Assembly: GCA_902603665.1 (NCBI GenBank)
Contig: CACKVV010000005.1
Span: forward strand, 1 to 38,252
Direction: 5' to 3'
DNA: 38,252 bases
Source of the DNA: an uncultured Pelagibacteraceae bacterium
GTDB taxonomy: Bacteria; Pseudomonadota; Alphaproteobacteria; Pelagibacterales; Pelagibacteraceae
The position numbers and the translations under genes were made by a program. Below are positions 30,176 through 38,252 of this stretch, piece by piece. The first letter of the stretch is position 1. Each line of letters begins with the position of its first letter. The notes beneath the pieces were generated by a model, which had not been told where the DNA came from, ran no database searches, and was given only the letters and a program-made list of their open reading frames with translations.

Positions 30176-32464
30176 ATGAAAAAAGTTAAAATAGAACATT
30201 ATTCTGATAAAGAGGCTCTTGATTTTCATACCAATGAAAAATCAGGAAAAATTGAAATAAATTCATCCAAACCGATGACTACTAAAAGAGATTTGGCTCT
30301 CGCTTATTCTCCAGGTGTTGCTGCTCCAGTTAAAGCTATCGCAGAAAATCCTGATCTTGCATATGAATATACAACAAAAGGTAATTTAGTTGCTGTAATT
30401 AGTAATGGGTCTGCAATCCTTGGTCTTGGTAATTTAGGGGCTGTTGCATCTAAACCAGTAATGGAGGGAAAAGCAGTTTTATTTAAAAGATTTGCGGATA
30501 TTGACTCTATAGATTTAGAGATAGATTCAAACGATACGAACGAAATAATAAATTCAATTAAGAATTTTTCAAAAAGTTTTGGAGGTATTAACTTAGAGGA
30601 TATTGCTGCTCCAGACTGCTTCGTAATAGAAGAAAAACTAAAAGAAATTTTAGATATTCCTGTTTTTCATGATGACCAACATGGCACTGCAATTATTACA
30701 ACCGCAGCACTAATAAATGCAGTAGACATTGCTAAAAAAAGTTTGAAAAAAGTGAAAATTGTAATCAATGGGGCAGGTGCTGCAGCTATGGCTTGTGCTA
30801 ATTTATTTAAAAGCTCAGGTGTTCCTCAAAAAAATATTACTATGTTAGACAGAAAAGGAGTGATTTACAGGGGAAGAGATAATTTAAATCAATGGAAATC
30901 AGCTCATGCAGTTGAAACGAAAAATAGGACATTGTCTGACGCTATTGATGGTGCAGATGTTTTTTTAGGATTATCTGCAGCAGGCGCTCTCAAAAAAGAG
31001 ATGGTCAAAAAAATGGCAAAAAACCCAATAATTTTTGCATGCGCAAATCCAGATCCAGAAATTACACCAGAACAAGTTGAAGAAGTTAGAAATGATGCAA
31101 TTATTGCTACAGGTAGATCAGATTATCCCAACCAAGTAAATAACTTAATTGGTTTTCCATATATATTTAGAGGGGCACTGGATGTAAGAGCGAAAACAAT
31201 TAATGAGGAAATGAAAACTGCTGCAGCAGATGCTATTGCAAAACTTGCAAGAGAAATTGTTCCAGAGGAAGTGGCTGCTGCGATGGGAGGTGAGACACCT
31301 TCTTACGGTAATGAATACATCATTCCCTCTACATTTGATCCAAGGTTGATTAGCGTTATTCCAGTTGCAGTAGCAAAAGCTGCAATGTCAAGTGGAGTTG
31401 CTAGAAAGAATATTGAAAATTTTGATATATATTCTGAACAACTTAAACAAAGATTAGATCCATCAGTAACTATTATGCAAGGAATAAATTCAAAAATTAA
31501 AAAAAATAAAAAAAGAGTTGTATTTGCAGATGGGGAAGATGAAAATACACTTAAAGCTGCAATAGCTTTTAAAAATAGTAATCTTGGAACACCTATTATT
31601 GTTGCAAAAGAAAAAGTTGTCAAAGAAAGATTAAAAGAAATTGGATATGGAGAAAATTTTGATATCGAGATTGTGAATTCAACTAAAAAAGAAAAGAGAG
31701 AAAAATATGTAAACTTTTTATTTAAAAAATTGCAAAGAGAAGAAGGCTTATTAGAGAGAGATTGTGATCGAATGGTAAGAAACGACAGAGTTATATGGGG
31801 CTCTTGTATGGTGGCATGTGGAGATGCAGATGCAATGGTGACTGGAAATACACGAAGATATGCCCAGTCTCTTCAAAAGATTAAAAAAGTTGTTGAACCA
31901 AGGCCAGGTGAAATTATGTTTGGGTTAAATATGGTTGTTAATAAAGGTAAAACTGTATTTATTGGAGATACTAGCGTTCATGAATACCCAACATCTGAAC
32001 AACTGGCTGAGATAGCTATTTCGGCTGCGAGAGTAGTAAGACTTTTTGGGTTTGATCCTAGAGTTGCCTTTCTTTCTCATTCAACTTTTGGACAACCATT
32101 AACTAGCAGAACAAAACACATTAGGGATGCTGTTGAAATTTTAAAAAATAAAGAAGTTGATTTTAAATTTGATGGAGACATGCAACCAGATGTGGCATTA
32201 AATAATGAGTATGCAGATCTTTATCCTTTTTCAGAAATTGTTGGTAAAGCAAATATATTAATTATGCCAGGACAACATAGTGCAACTATTTCCCACAAAA
32301 TGATGAAGTCTTTAGGTGGTGCTAAGGTGATTGGTCCTTTATTAATTGGTTTGGGACAACCAATTGAAATTGCTCCACTGAGATCCTCTACTTCTGATAT
32401 ATTAAATTTAGCCTCTGTTGCAGCGTATTCTGCAGGAGTAATTAATTATAAAAAACCAAATTAA
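30176..32464 (+). CDS. maeB: NADP-dependent malic enzyme with phosphotransacetylase-like C-terminal domain
   Basis: LALAYSPGVAAPVKAI, FHDDQHGTAI, NGAGAAAMACANLF; C-terminal PTA domain KRVVFADGEDENTLKAA...MPGQHSATISHKMMKSLGG. Confidence 0.96.
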   Translation: MKKVKIEHYSDKEALDFHTNEKSGKIEINSSKPMTTKRDLALAYSPGVAAPVKAIAENPDLAYEYTTKGNLVAVISNGSAILGLGNLGAVASKPVMEGKAVLFKRFADIDSIDLEIDSNDTNEIINSIKNFSKSFGGINLEDIAAPDCFVIEEKLKEILDIPVFHDDQHGTAIITTAALINAVDIAKKSLKKVKIVINGAGAAAMACANLFKSSGVPQKNITMLDRKGVIYRGRDNLNQWKSAHAVETKNRTLSDAIDGADVFLGLSAAGALKKEMVKKMAKNPIIFACANPDPEITPEQVEEVRNDAIIATGRSDYPNQVNNLIGFPYIFRGALDVRAKTINEEMKTAAADAIAKLAREIVPEEVAAAMGGETPSYGNEYIIPSTFDPRLISVIPVAVAKAAMSSGVARKNIENFDIYSEQLKQRLDPSVTIMQGINSKIKKNKKRVVFADGEDENTLKAAIAFKNSNLGTPIIVAKEKVVKERLKEIGYGENFDIEIVNSTKKEKREKYVNFLFKKLQREEGLLERDCDRMVRNDRVIWGSCMVACGDADAMVTGNTRRYAQSLQKIKKVVEPRPGEIMFGLNMVVNKGKTVFIGDTSVHEYPTSEQLAEIAISAARVVRLFGFDPRVAFLSHSTFGQPLTSRTKHIRDAVEILKNKEVDFKFDGDMQPDVALNNEYADLYPFSEIVGKANILIMPGQHSATISHKMMKSLGGAKVIGPLLIGLGQPIEIAPLRSSTSDILNLASVAAYSAGVINYKKPN

Positions 32465-33054
32465 TTTTTAATTATTCTAAGATCTTCTACTAGTAATATA
32501 CTTGAAATTACATCTTCGACATCAAGAATTTGTTTTGCTTCATTAATAACTTCTGCTCTTTCTTCTTCACTTTCAGCAATACCATAAATATAAATTTTTT
32601 TTTTATAAGTATCTATATTGTAATTGGAAGACTTTATTTTTTTACTAGCGATTATAGCTGCACGTAACTGTGAAGTAATTAAGAGATCTTTTGCAGATTG
32701 TTGAAGGTTAAACTTCTCTTTTATCTTAAGATCGTTTTTAACCGATCTTGCACCTTTTATTTCCCAAGCCAACTTTGTTATTTTCAATTTTTCTTCAATT
32801 GTTTCGACTTTGCCAGTTATGAATATTCTTCCATCTATAACTTTTGGCTTAACAGCTAAAAAGTACTTTCCATCCATATTTATAATTTTAGCACTCAAAT
32901 TTTTTTGCATTATATTATCATCTATCTGAGTTCCTATAGTTCTTGGATCTGTTGCAATTGATACTCCAGTACCAAGAACTCCTGTTGATGAAGCACCTAC
33001 ACACCCATTTAAAATTATTAAAAATATAAAAAGGTAAAGTTTATTTTTTATCAT
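32461..33054 (-). CDS. BON-domain lipoprotein (YraP-like)
   Basis: Lipobox LILNGCVGASS; VIDGRIFITGKVETIEEKLKITKLAWEIKGARSVKNDLKI; second BON-like repeat with DTYKKKIYIYGIAESEEERAEVI. Confidence 0.85.
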   Translation of the reverse strand: MIKNKLYLFIFLIILNGCVGASSTGVLGTGVSIATDPRTIGTQIDDNIMQKNLSAKIINMDGKYFLAVKPKVIDGRIFITGKVETIEEKLKITKLAWEIKGARSVKNDLKIKEKFNLQQSAKDLLITSQLRAAIIASKKIKSSNYNIDTYKKKIYIYGIAESEEERAEVINEAKQILDVEDVISSILLVEDLRIIKN

Positions 33055-33901
33055 TTTTAATTTCTAAGCAGTAATTATATATAACTTTTTTTTGATAGTT
33101 TTTTTTACTACAAATTAATTTCACTATATTTTTAATTGATTTGGTTTTTAATAACTTTTTTACTTCTTTCTTATCTGATTCTTCTAATTCAATTAACTTT
33201 TTTTGGATATTTGTATTCTCAGAAATTATTACTGTTACTTCTCCTTTTTTCGATATGCTCAAATTATCTAATTTATCCGAAGTAATTCTTGTATACTCCT
33301 CATGAAACTTGGTAATTTCTCTACAGATTACTATATCTCTTTTTGGAAAATAAAGTTTTAAATCATTAATAATTTTGTAGAGTTTGTTTGGTGATATAAA
33401 AAATACAACTGTACATCCAAAACTTGATGCTTTTTGAAGATTTAATTTAAGGTCATTTTTTTTTTCAGGCAAAAAACCTAGGAATAAGTATCTATCTGAA
33501 AAACCACTTATAGAAATACCTGCACTAACTGACGATGCGCCAGGTATGGGAAAGATATCGATTGAATGCTCTATACATTCTTTAATAAGCATTTGACCTG
33601 GGTCTGAGATTGCTGGAGTTCCTGCGTCAGATATCAAACAGACAATTTTGTCTTGTTCTAGCTTTTCTATAATTTCTTTTATTTTTTCTCTCTCATTGAA
33701 TTTATGATAAGAAATTAGATGTTTTTTTATATTAAAATGATTTAACAATTTTTTTGAGACCCGTGTGTCTTCACACAAAATTAGATCACATTTTTTAAGT
33801 ACTTCTATAGCTCTTAAAGTAATATCCCCAAGATTTCCAATGGGTGTCGCAACACAATATAGCCCAGGTTTAAGTTTATTTAGAATTTCATAATGATGCA
33901 T
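33041..33901 (-). CDS. rsmI: 16S rRNA (cytidine1402-2'-O)-methyltransferase
   Basis: LYCVATPIGNLGDITLRAIEVLKKCDLILCEDTRVSKKLLNHF, SDAGTPAISDPG, CREITKFHEEY. Confidence 0.96.
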   Translation of the reverse strand: MHHYEILNKLKPGLYCVATPIGNLGDITLRAIEVLKKCDLILCEDTRVSKKLLNHFNIKKHLISYHKFNEREKIKEIIEKLEQDKIVCLISDAGTPAISDPGQMLIKECIEHSIDIFPIPGASSVSAGISISGFSDRYLFLGFLPEKKNDLKLNLQKASSFGCTVVFFISPNKLYKIINDLKLYFPKRDIVICREITKFHEEYTRITSDKLDNLSISKKGEVTVIISENTNIQKKLIELEESDKKEVKKLLKTKSIKNIVKLICSKKNYQKKVIYNYCLEIKNDKK

Positions 33902-33929
33902 AATTCAAAATTATATTATTAATAATTAA

Positions 33930-35081
33930 ATGAAAACTTTATTTAAAAAAATATTAATATTAATCTTTATATGCTTATTGCCTTCAAGCAAAATATTTGC
34001 AGAAAGCAAAATTAGAATTGGTCTTATAGTGCCCTTAAGTGGAGAATATTCAGCTATTGGAGACTCAATTATTAAATCAACAAGACTCGCACTTAACAAA
34101 ATTAATGATGAAAAATTTGAAATTGTGCCTGGGGATACAAAGGCTAATCCAATTGACGCATTAAAAGCATCTAAAAATCTTTATGATCGAGGTATTAAAA
34201 TTATTATAGGTCCAGTTTTTAATCAAAGTACAAAGTATCTTGATGAATTAAATGATGTAACTTTTATATCATTTACAAATAAAATTTATGGAAATCCTTC
34301 AAATGTAATAAGTGCAGGTGTTAACGCAATTTCACAATTTCAAACAATTGATAAATTTAGGAATTTAAATGAGATCCAAAGGACTATTATTTTGATCCCT
34401 AAAAGTGACTACCGAAAAGAAGTTGAACAGGCTATCAAAAAAACAAAACTAAAATTAAAAGATAAATATTTTTATGATATGGAGCCTACATTGCTTACTT
34501 CACAAATCGAAAAAGTTACAAGATACCCTGAAAGAAAACAGAATTTGCTTAATGAAATTGAAAGGATCGAAAACTCATCATTAATAAATAAACAAAAAAA
34601 ATTAGAGGAATTAAATAAAAAAGATACTCTAGGTGGGATAAACTTTGACTCAGTTATTATTGCTGATTTTGGTGAAAGTTTGAAGAGTGTGGCTACATCT
34701 CTTTTGTATACAGATGTTTCTTCAAAAAGGATTTCTTACATTACTTTAAATCAGTGGTTTGATAATTCACTTTTAAAAGAAAATTCACTTCAACCAATTT
34801 ATTTTCCATCAATTAATAAAGAAAATTTTGAATTATTTAAGGTTGAATATGACAATGCATATAAAAAAAAGGCAAATCAACTTTCTTTTTTAAGTTATGA
34901 CCTTGTAGGTTTAGTTTACTTTTTAATTTATAGTAACAATTTTGATCAAGATAAAAAAATATTTTATGAAAAAAATAAATTCAAAGGAAAAATAGGTATT
35001 TTTGAGATCGATAAGAACACAATCACACACCAATTAAATTTTTACAGTATAAATAATGGAAAATTTATAAAAATTTTCTAA
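33930..35081 (+). CDS. periplasmic binding-fold protein, LpoA-like penicillin-binding-protein activator
   Basis: Signal peptide; IRIGLIVPLSGEYSAIGDSIIKSTRLAL..., IIIGPVFNQSTKYL; divergent from rsmI as lpoA is in enterobacteria. Confidence 0.75.
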   Translation: MKTLFKKILILIFICLLPSSKIFAESKIRIGLIVPLSGEYSAIGDSIIKSTRLALNKINDEKFEIVPGDTKANPIDALKASKNLYDRGIKIIIGPVFNQSTKYLDELNDVTFISFTNKIYGNPSNVISAGVNAISQFQTIDKFRNLNEIQRTIILIPKSDYRKEVEQAIKKTKLKLKDKYFYDMEPTLLTSQIEKVTRYPERKQNLLNEIERIENSSLINKQKKLEELNKKDTLGGINFDSVIIADFGESLKSVATSLLYTDVSSKRISYITLNQWFDNSLLKENSLQPIYFPSINKENFELFKVEYDNAYKKKANQLSFLSYDLVGLVYFLIYSNNFDQDKKIFYEKNKFKGKIGIFEIDKNTITHQLNFYSINNGKFIKIF

Positions 35082-35667
35082 TTTTTTTAAAAGCTTTGTA
35101 TCTGTGATCAATTTTATATTTTTTTTTTGGATCCATCTCACCAAAAGTTTTTCTTTTTCCTTTAGGTATAAATATAGGATCATAACCGAAGCCTTTTAAA
35201 CCCCTCTGCTCATTAGATATATATCCCTCAATTTTGCCAACTGAAACAATAGGTTTCTTTTTAAGACCAAAAATTGTCAATGCACAAATAAACCTTGCTG
35301 AGATTTTTTCTTCTCTCCAATTTTTTTTCTTTTTATCTAAAGCTTTAAAAACTTTTTTAATTGCTAAATTAAAGTCTCCTTTTGGACCTCCCCATCTTGC
35401 TGAATAAATGCCTGGTTTTTTATTTAATAAGTCAATTTCAAGTCCAGAGTCGTCAGCTATGCAAACCATATTAGTTTTTAGTGAAAAATTTTTTGCTTTA
35501 ATTAGAGAATTTTCTTTAAACGACTTTCCATTTTCGACAGGGCTTTTTAATTTGAATTGACTAGGGGTTGAAATTTTATACTTTTTTGGGATCAAAACTC
35601 TTATTTCTTTGATTTTACCCTTATTATTAGACCCTATAACAATTTTTTCGATTTTTTTTTTAAGCAT
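35065..35667 (-). CDS. rdgB: XTP/dITP diphosphatase (RdgB/HAM1)
   Basis: IGSNNKGKIKEIRVLI, ADDSGLEID, PGIYSARWGGPKGD, KGFGYDPIFIPKGKRKTFGEM. Confidence 0.96.
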   Translation of the reverse strand: MLKKKIEKIVIGSNNKGKIKEIRVLIPKKYKISTPSQFKLKSPVENGKSFKENSLIKAKNFSLKTNMVCIADDSGLEIDLLNKKPGIYSARWGGPKGDFNLAIKKVFKALDKKKKNWREEKISARFICALTIFGLKKKPIVSVGKIEGYISNEQRGLKGFGYDPIFIPKGKRKTFGEMDPKKKYKIDHRYKAFKKIRKFL

Positions 35668-35695
35668 CTAGAAAAATTAGGTTTACTTACCATAT
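35668..35695 (+). promoter_or_regulatory. candidate heat-shock (sigma32-type) promoter for grpE
   Basis: CTAGAAA (35668-35674) - 15 bp - CCATAT (35690-35695), eight bases before the grpE ATG at 35704. Confidence 0.35.
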
Positions 35696-35703
35696 ACGTC
35701 TTA

Positions 35704-36345
35704 ATGGAAAAAGAAGAATCAATAGAAAATAATACAAAAGAAGATCAAACAGAATTTGAACACTCAAAATCAGAAAAGACTGAGGATATTAAAGACGTAG
35801 AGGAAAACACTGAGGAAAAATTAACTCCTGAAGAAGAATTAGTTAACATTAAAGATAAGCTCGCAAGAACTTTTGCTGAGATGGAAAACCAAAGAAGGAG
35901 GTATGAAAAAGAAAAAGAAGATGCTTTTGAATACGGTGGTTTTTCTTTTGCAAGAGAAGCGTTAAATCTATTAGATAATCTTGAAAGATCAAAGATTTCA
36001 TTAGAAAATGATGAAAATATTAAAAATACAGATACTTTAAAAAAAGTTCTTGAACATTTTGAAATTATTAACAAAGATTTGTTATCAATATTCAAGAAAA
36101 ATAATATAGAACCTATTAAGTCTATAAACGAAAAGCTAGATCCAAATCTTCATCAAGCAATGATGGAAATTGAAGATGAATCCAAAGAACCAGGAACGAT
36201 AGTTCAGGAAATTCAAAAAGGATTTATGATGAAAGATAGATTGTTAAGACCATCATTAGTTGGGGTAGCAAAAAGAAAGTCAGAAGAACAACCTAAAGAG
36301 GAACAAAAAAACCAAGAAAATCAAGCAGAAAAGGATAAAAATTAA
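35704..36345 (+). CDS. grpE: nucleotide exchange factor GrpE
   Basis: DKLARTFAEMENQRRRYEKEKEDAFEYGGFSFAREALNLLDNLERS...NLHQAMMEIED; followed by dnaK. Confidence 0.95.
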   Translation: MEKEESIENNTKEDQTEFEHSKSEKTEDIKDVEENTEEKLTPEEELVNIKDKLARTFAEMENQRRRYEKEKEDAFEYGGFSFAREALNLLDNLERSKISLENDENIKNTDTLKKVLEHFEIINKDLLSIFKKNNIEPIKSINEKLDPNLHQAMMEIEDESKEPGTIVQEIQKGFMMKDRLLRPSLVGVAKRKSEEQPKEEQKNQENQAEKDKN

Positions 36346-36403
36346 TCTTGATGGATGCTTGTAGTTGTAAAATTAACACTTATATGAAGCAGAGATAATA
36401 AAT

Positions 36404-38252
36404 ATGGGCAAAGTAATTGGAATTGACTTAGGAACAACTAATTCGTGTGTAGCTGTAATGGAAGGTACGCAGGCAAAAGTTTTAGAAAATGCAGAAGGTG
36501 CAAGAACAACCCCATCTGTTGTAGCGTTTACTGATGGAGATGAAAAATTAGTTGGACAGCCAGCAAAAAGACAAGCTGTAACAAATCCTGAAAATACTAT
36601 ATTTGCTGTCAAAAGATTAATTGGTAGAAATTTTGAGGATCCAACTGTTAAAAAAGATGTTGAAACAGCTCCATTTAAAATCGTTAATTCAGATAAAGGT
36701 GATGCTTGGATAGAAGCAAAAGGTACAAAATATTCACCATCTCAAATATCAGCTTTCACACTTCAAAAGATGAAAGAGACGGCAGAGAAATATTTAGGCC
36801 AAGAAGTAAAACAAGCAGTAATAACCGTTCCAGCTTATTTTAACGATGCACAAAGACAAGCCACAAAGGATGCAGGAAAAATAGCTGGTCTTGAAGTCTT
36901 AAGAATTATAAATGAACCAACTGCGGCGTCACTTGCATATGGTTTAGATAAAAAAACAAATAAAAAAATTGCAGTTTATGATTTAGGCGGTGGAACATTC
37001 GATGTTTCAATTCTAGAATTAGGTGATGGTGTCTTCGAAGTAAAATCTACTAATGGAGATACATTCTTAGGTGGTGAAGACTTTGATAACGCAATTGTTG
37101 ATTATCTACTTTCAGAGTTTAAAAAAGAAAATGGTATTGATTTAAAATCTGACAAGCTTGCCCTACAGAGACTTAAAGAAGCTGCTGAAAAAGCAAAAAT
37201 TGAATTATCATCTGCTGCGCAAACTGAAATAAATTTACCTTTTATAACAGCTGATAAAACAGGCCCAAAACACATAAATTTAAAAATGACTAGAGCAAAG
37301 TTAGAGGCTCTTGTCGAAGATTTAATTTCAAGAACAATACCACCTTGTCAAACTGCATTAAAAGACGCTGGTCTTTCAGCAAGCGAAATAGATGAAATTG
37401 TATTAGTTGGTGGCATGACAAGAATGCCAAAGGTAGTTGAGGAGGTTAAAAACTTTTTTGGAAAAGATCCGAATAAATCTGTGAACCCAGACGAGGTTGT
37501 TGCAATGGGTGCTGCTATTCAAGCAGGTGTATTACAAGGTGATGTTAAAGATGTATTATTGTTAGACGTAACTCCATTATCACTAGGAATTGAGACATTG
37601 GGTGGTGTATCAACAAAATTAATAGAAAAGAATACGACTATTCCAACAAAAAAAAGTCAAGTTTTCTCGACTGCAGAGGATAATCAGCCAGCAGTTTCTA
37701 TAAGAGTTTTGCAAGGTGAAAGAGAGATGGCAACAGACAATAAAGTCCTTGGAAATTTTGAGTTAGTTGGAATTGCACCAGCGCCTAGAGGAGTTCCTCA
37801 GATTGAAGTAACATTTGATATTGATGCTAATGGTATAGTTAACGTTTCAGCTAAGGATAAAGGAACTGGTAAAGAGCAAAAAATTCAAATTCAAGCTTCT
37901 GGCGGTTTAAGTGACGAGGAAATCAATCAAATGGTAAAAGACGCAGAGAGTAATAAGGAGGCCGATAAGAAGAAAAGAGAGGCTGTTGATGCAAGAAACC
38001 AAGCTGATACTTTATTACATTCAACAGAAAAAAACTTAAAAGAGCATGGAAGTAAGGTTTCTGAAGCTGATAAAAAGGCTATAGAAGATGCATCTGCAAA
38101 TTTGAGAAATGCACTTAAAGGAACTGATTTAGAAGAAATAAAAAAGAAAACTCAAGACCTAGTTCAAGCATCCATGAAACTTGGTGAGGCAATTTACAAA
38201 TCACAACAAGGTGCTAAGCCAGATGATGCTCCAAAAGATGACTCTAAAGGAG
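36404..38252 (+). CDS. dnaK: molecular chaperone DnaK (partial, runs off right edge)
   Basis: Translation from ATG 36404: [21 protein letters not shown]...; [39 protein letters not shown]. Absent from ORF track because it is open at the edge. Confidence 0.98.
   Translation, partial: MGKVIGIDLGTTNSCVAVMEGTQAKVLENAEGARTTPSVVAFTDGDEKLVGQPAKRQAVTNPENTIFAVKRLIGRNFEDPTVKKDVETAPFKIVNSDKGDAWIEAKGTKYSPSQISAFTLQKMKETAEKYLGQEVKQAVITVPAYFNDAQRQATKDAGKIAGLEVLRIINEPTAASLAYGLDKKTNKKIAVYDLGGGTFDVSILELGDGVFEVKSTNGDTFLGGEDFDNAIVDYLLSEFKKENGIDLKSDKLALQRLKEAAEKAKIELSSAAQTEINLPFITADKTGPKHINLKMTRAKLEALVEDLISRTIPPCQTALKDAGLSASEIDEIVLVGGMTRMPKVVEEVKNFFGKDPNKSVNPDEVVAMGAAIQAGVLQGDVKDVLLLDVTPLSLGIETLGGVSTKLIEKNTTIPTKKSQVFSTAEDNQPAVSIRVLQGEREMATDNKVLGNFELVGIAPAPRGVPQIEVTFDIDANGIVNVSAKDKGTGKEQKIQIQASGGLSDEEINQMVKDAESNKEADKKKREAVDARNQADTLLHSTEKNLKEHGSKVSEADKKAIEDASANLRNALKGTDLEEIKKKTQDLVQASMKLGEAIYKSQQGAKPDDAPKDDSKG

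Noticed and set aside
1-38252. Search for CRISPR arrays, tRNAs, transposase/integrase genes or prophage
   Set aside because: No regularly spaced repeats, tRNA-like cloverleaf, or mobile-element proteins were seen by eye in any frame.

Overview
AT-rich, very gene-dense 38.25-kb window. Base composition, streamlining and gene order suggest an alphaproteobacterium of the SAR11/Pelagibacterales type; this is inference, as no search was run. The content is almost entirely core genome. From left to right: mutM(partial)-ubiE-ubiB-coaBC-dut-thiF/moeB-SH3 protein; a minus-strand module irr -> rubrerythrin -> GlpC/Hdr-like Fe-S protein -> DUF3501; fabA-fabB-fabI; a lone sulfotransferase-like gene; a long minus-strand block tsaB-fur-miaB-phoH-ybeY-lnt-metK-nusA-infB-rbfA-rpsO-pnp; a polysaccharide deacetylase-like gene; a Bax-like glucosaminidase; nfu; trpS; murJ; maeB; BON lipoprotein-rsmI//lpoA-like; rdgB//grpE-dnaK(partial). 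I found no tRNA, rRNA, CRISPR array, transposon or phage genes. The most interesting points are: (1) a probable Irr-controlled rubrerythrin/Fe-S/DUF3501 module, with a perfect 11-bp inverted repeat wrapped around the -35 of a good rubrerythrin promoter and an Irr-box-like palindrome in the irr/fabA divergent region; (2) a strong intrinsic-terminator hairpin whose U-tract directly abuts the nusA Shine-Dalgarno, a candidate NusA attenuator; (3) two perfect intercistronic hairpins after rubrerythrin; (4) a 126-aa 'minimal' TsaB, whose 5' end overlaps an oppositely oriented gene; (5) deletion of several usual members of conserved alphaproteobacterial gene blocks.
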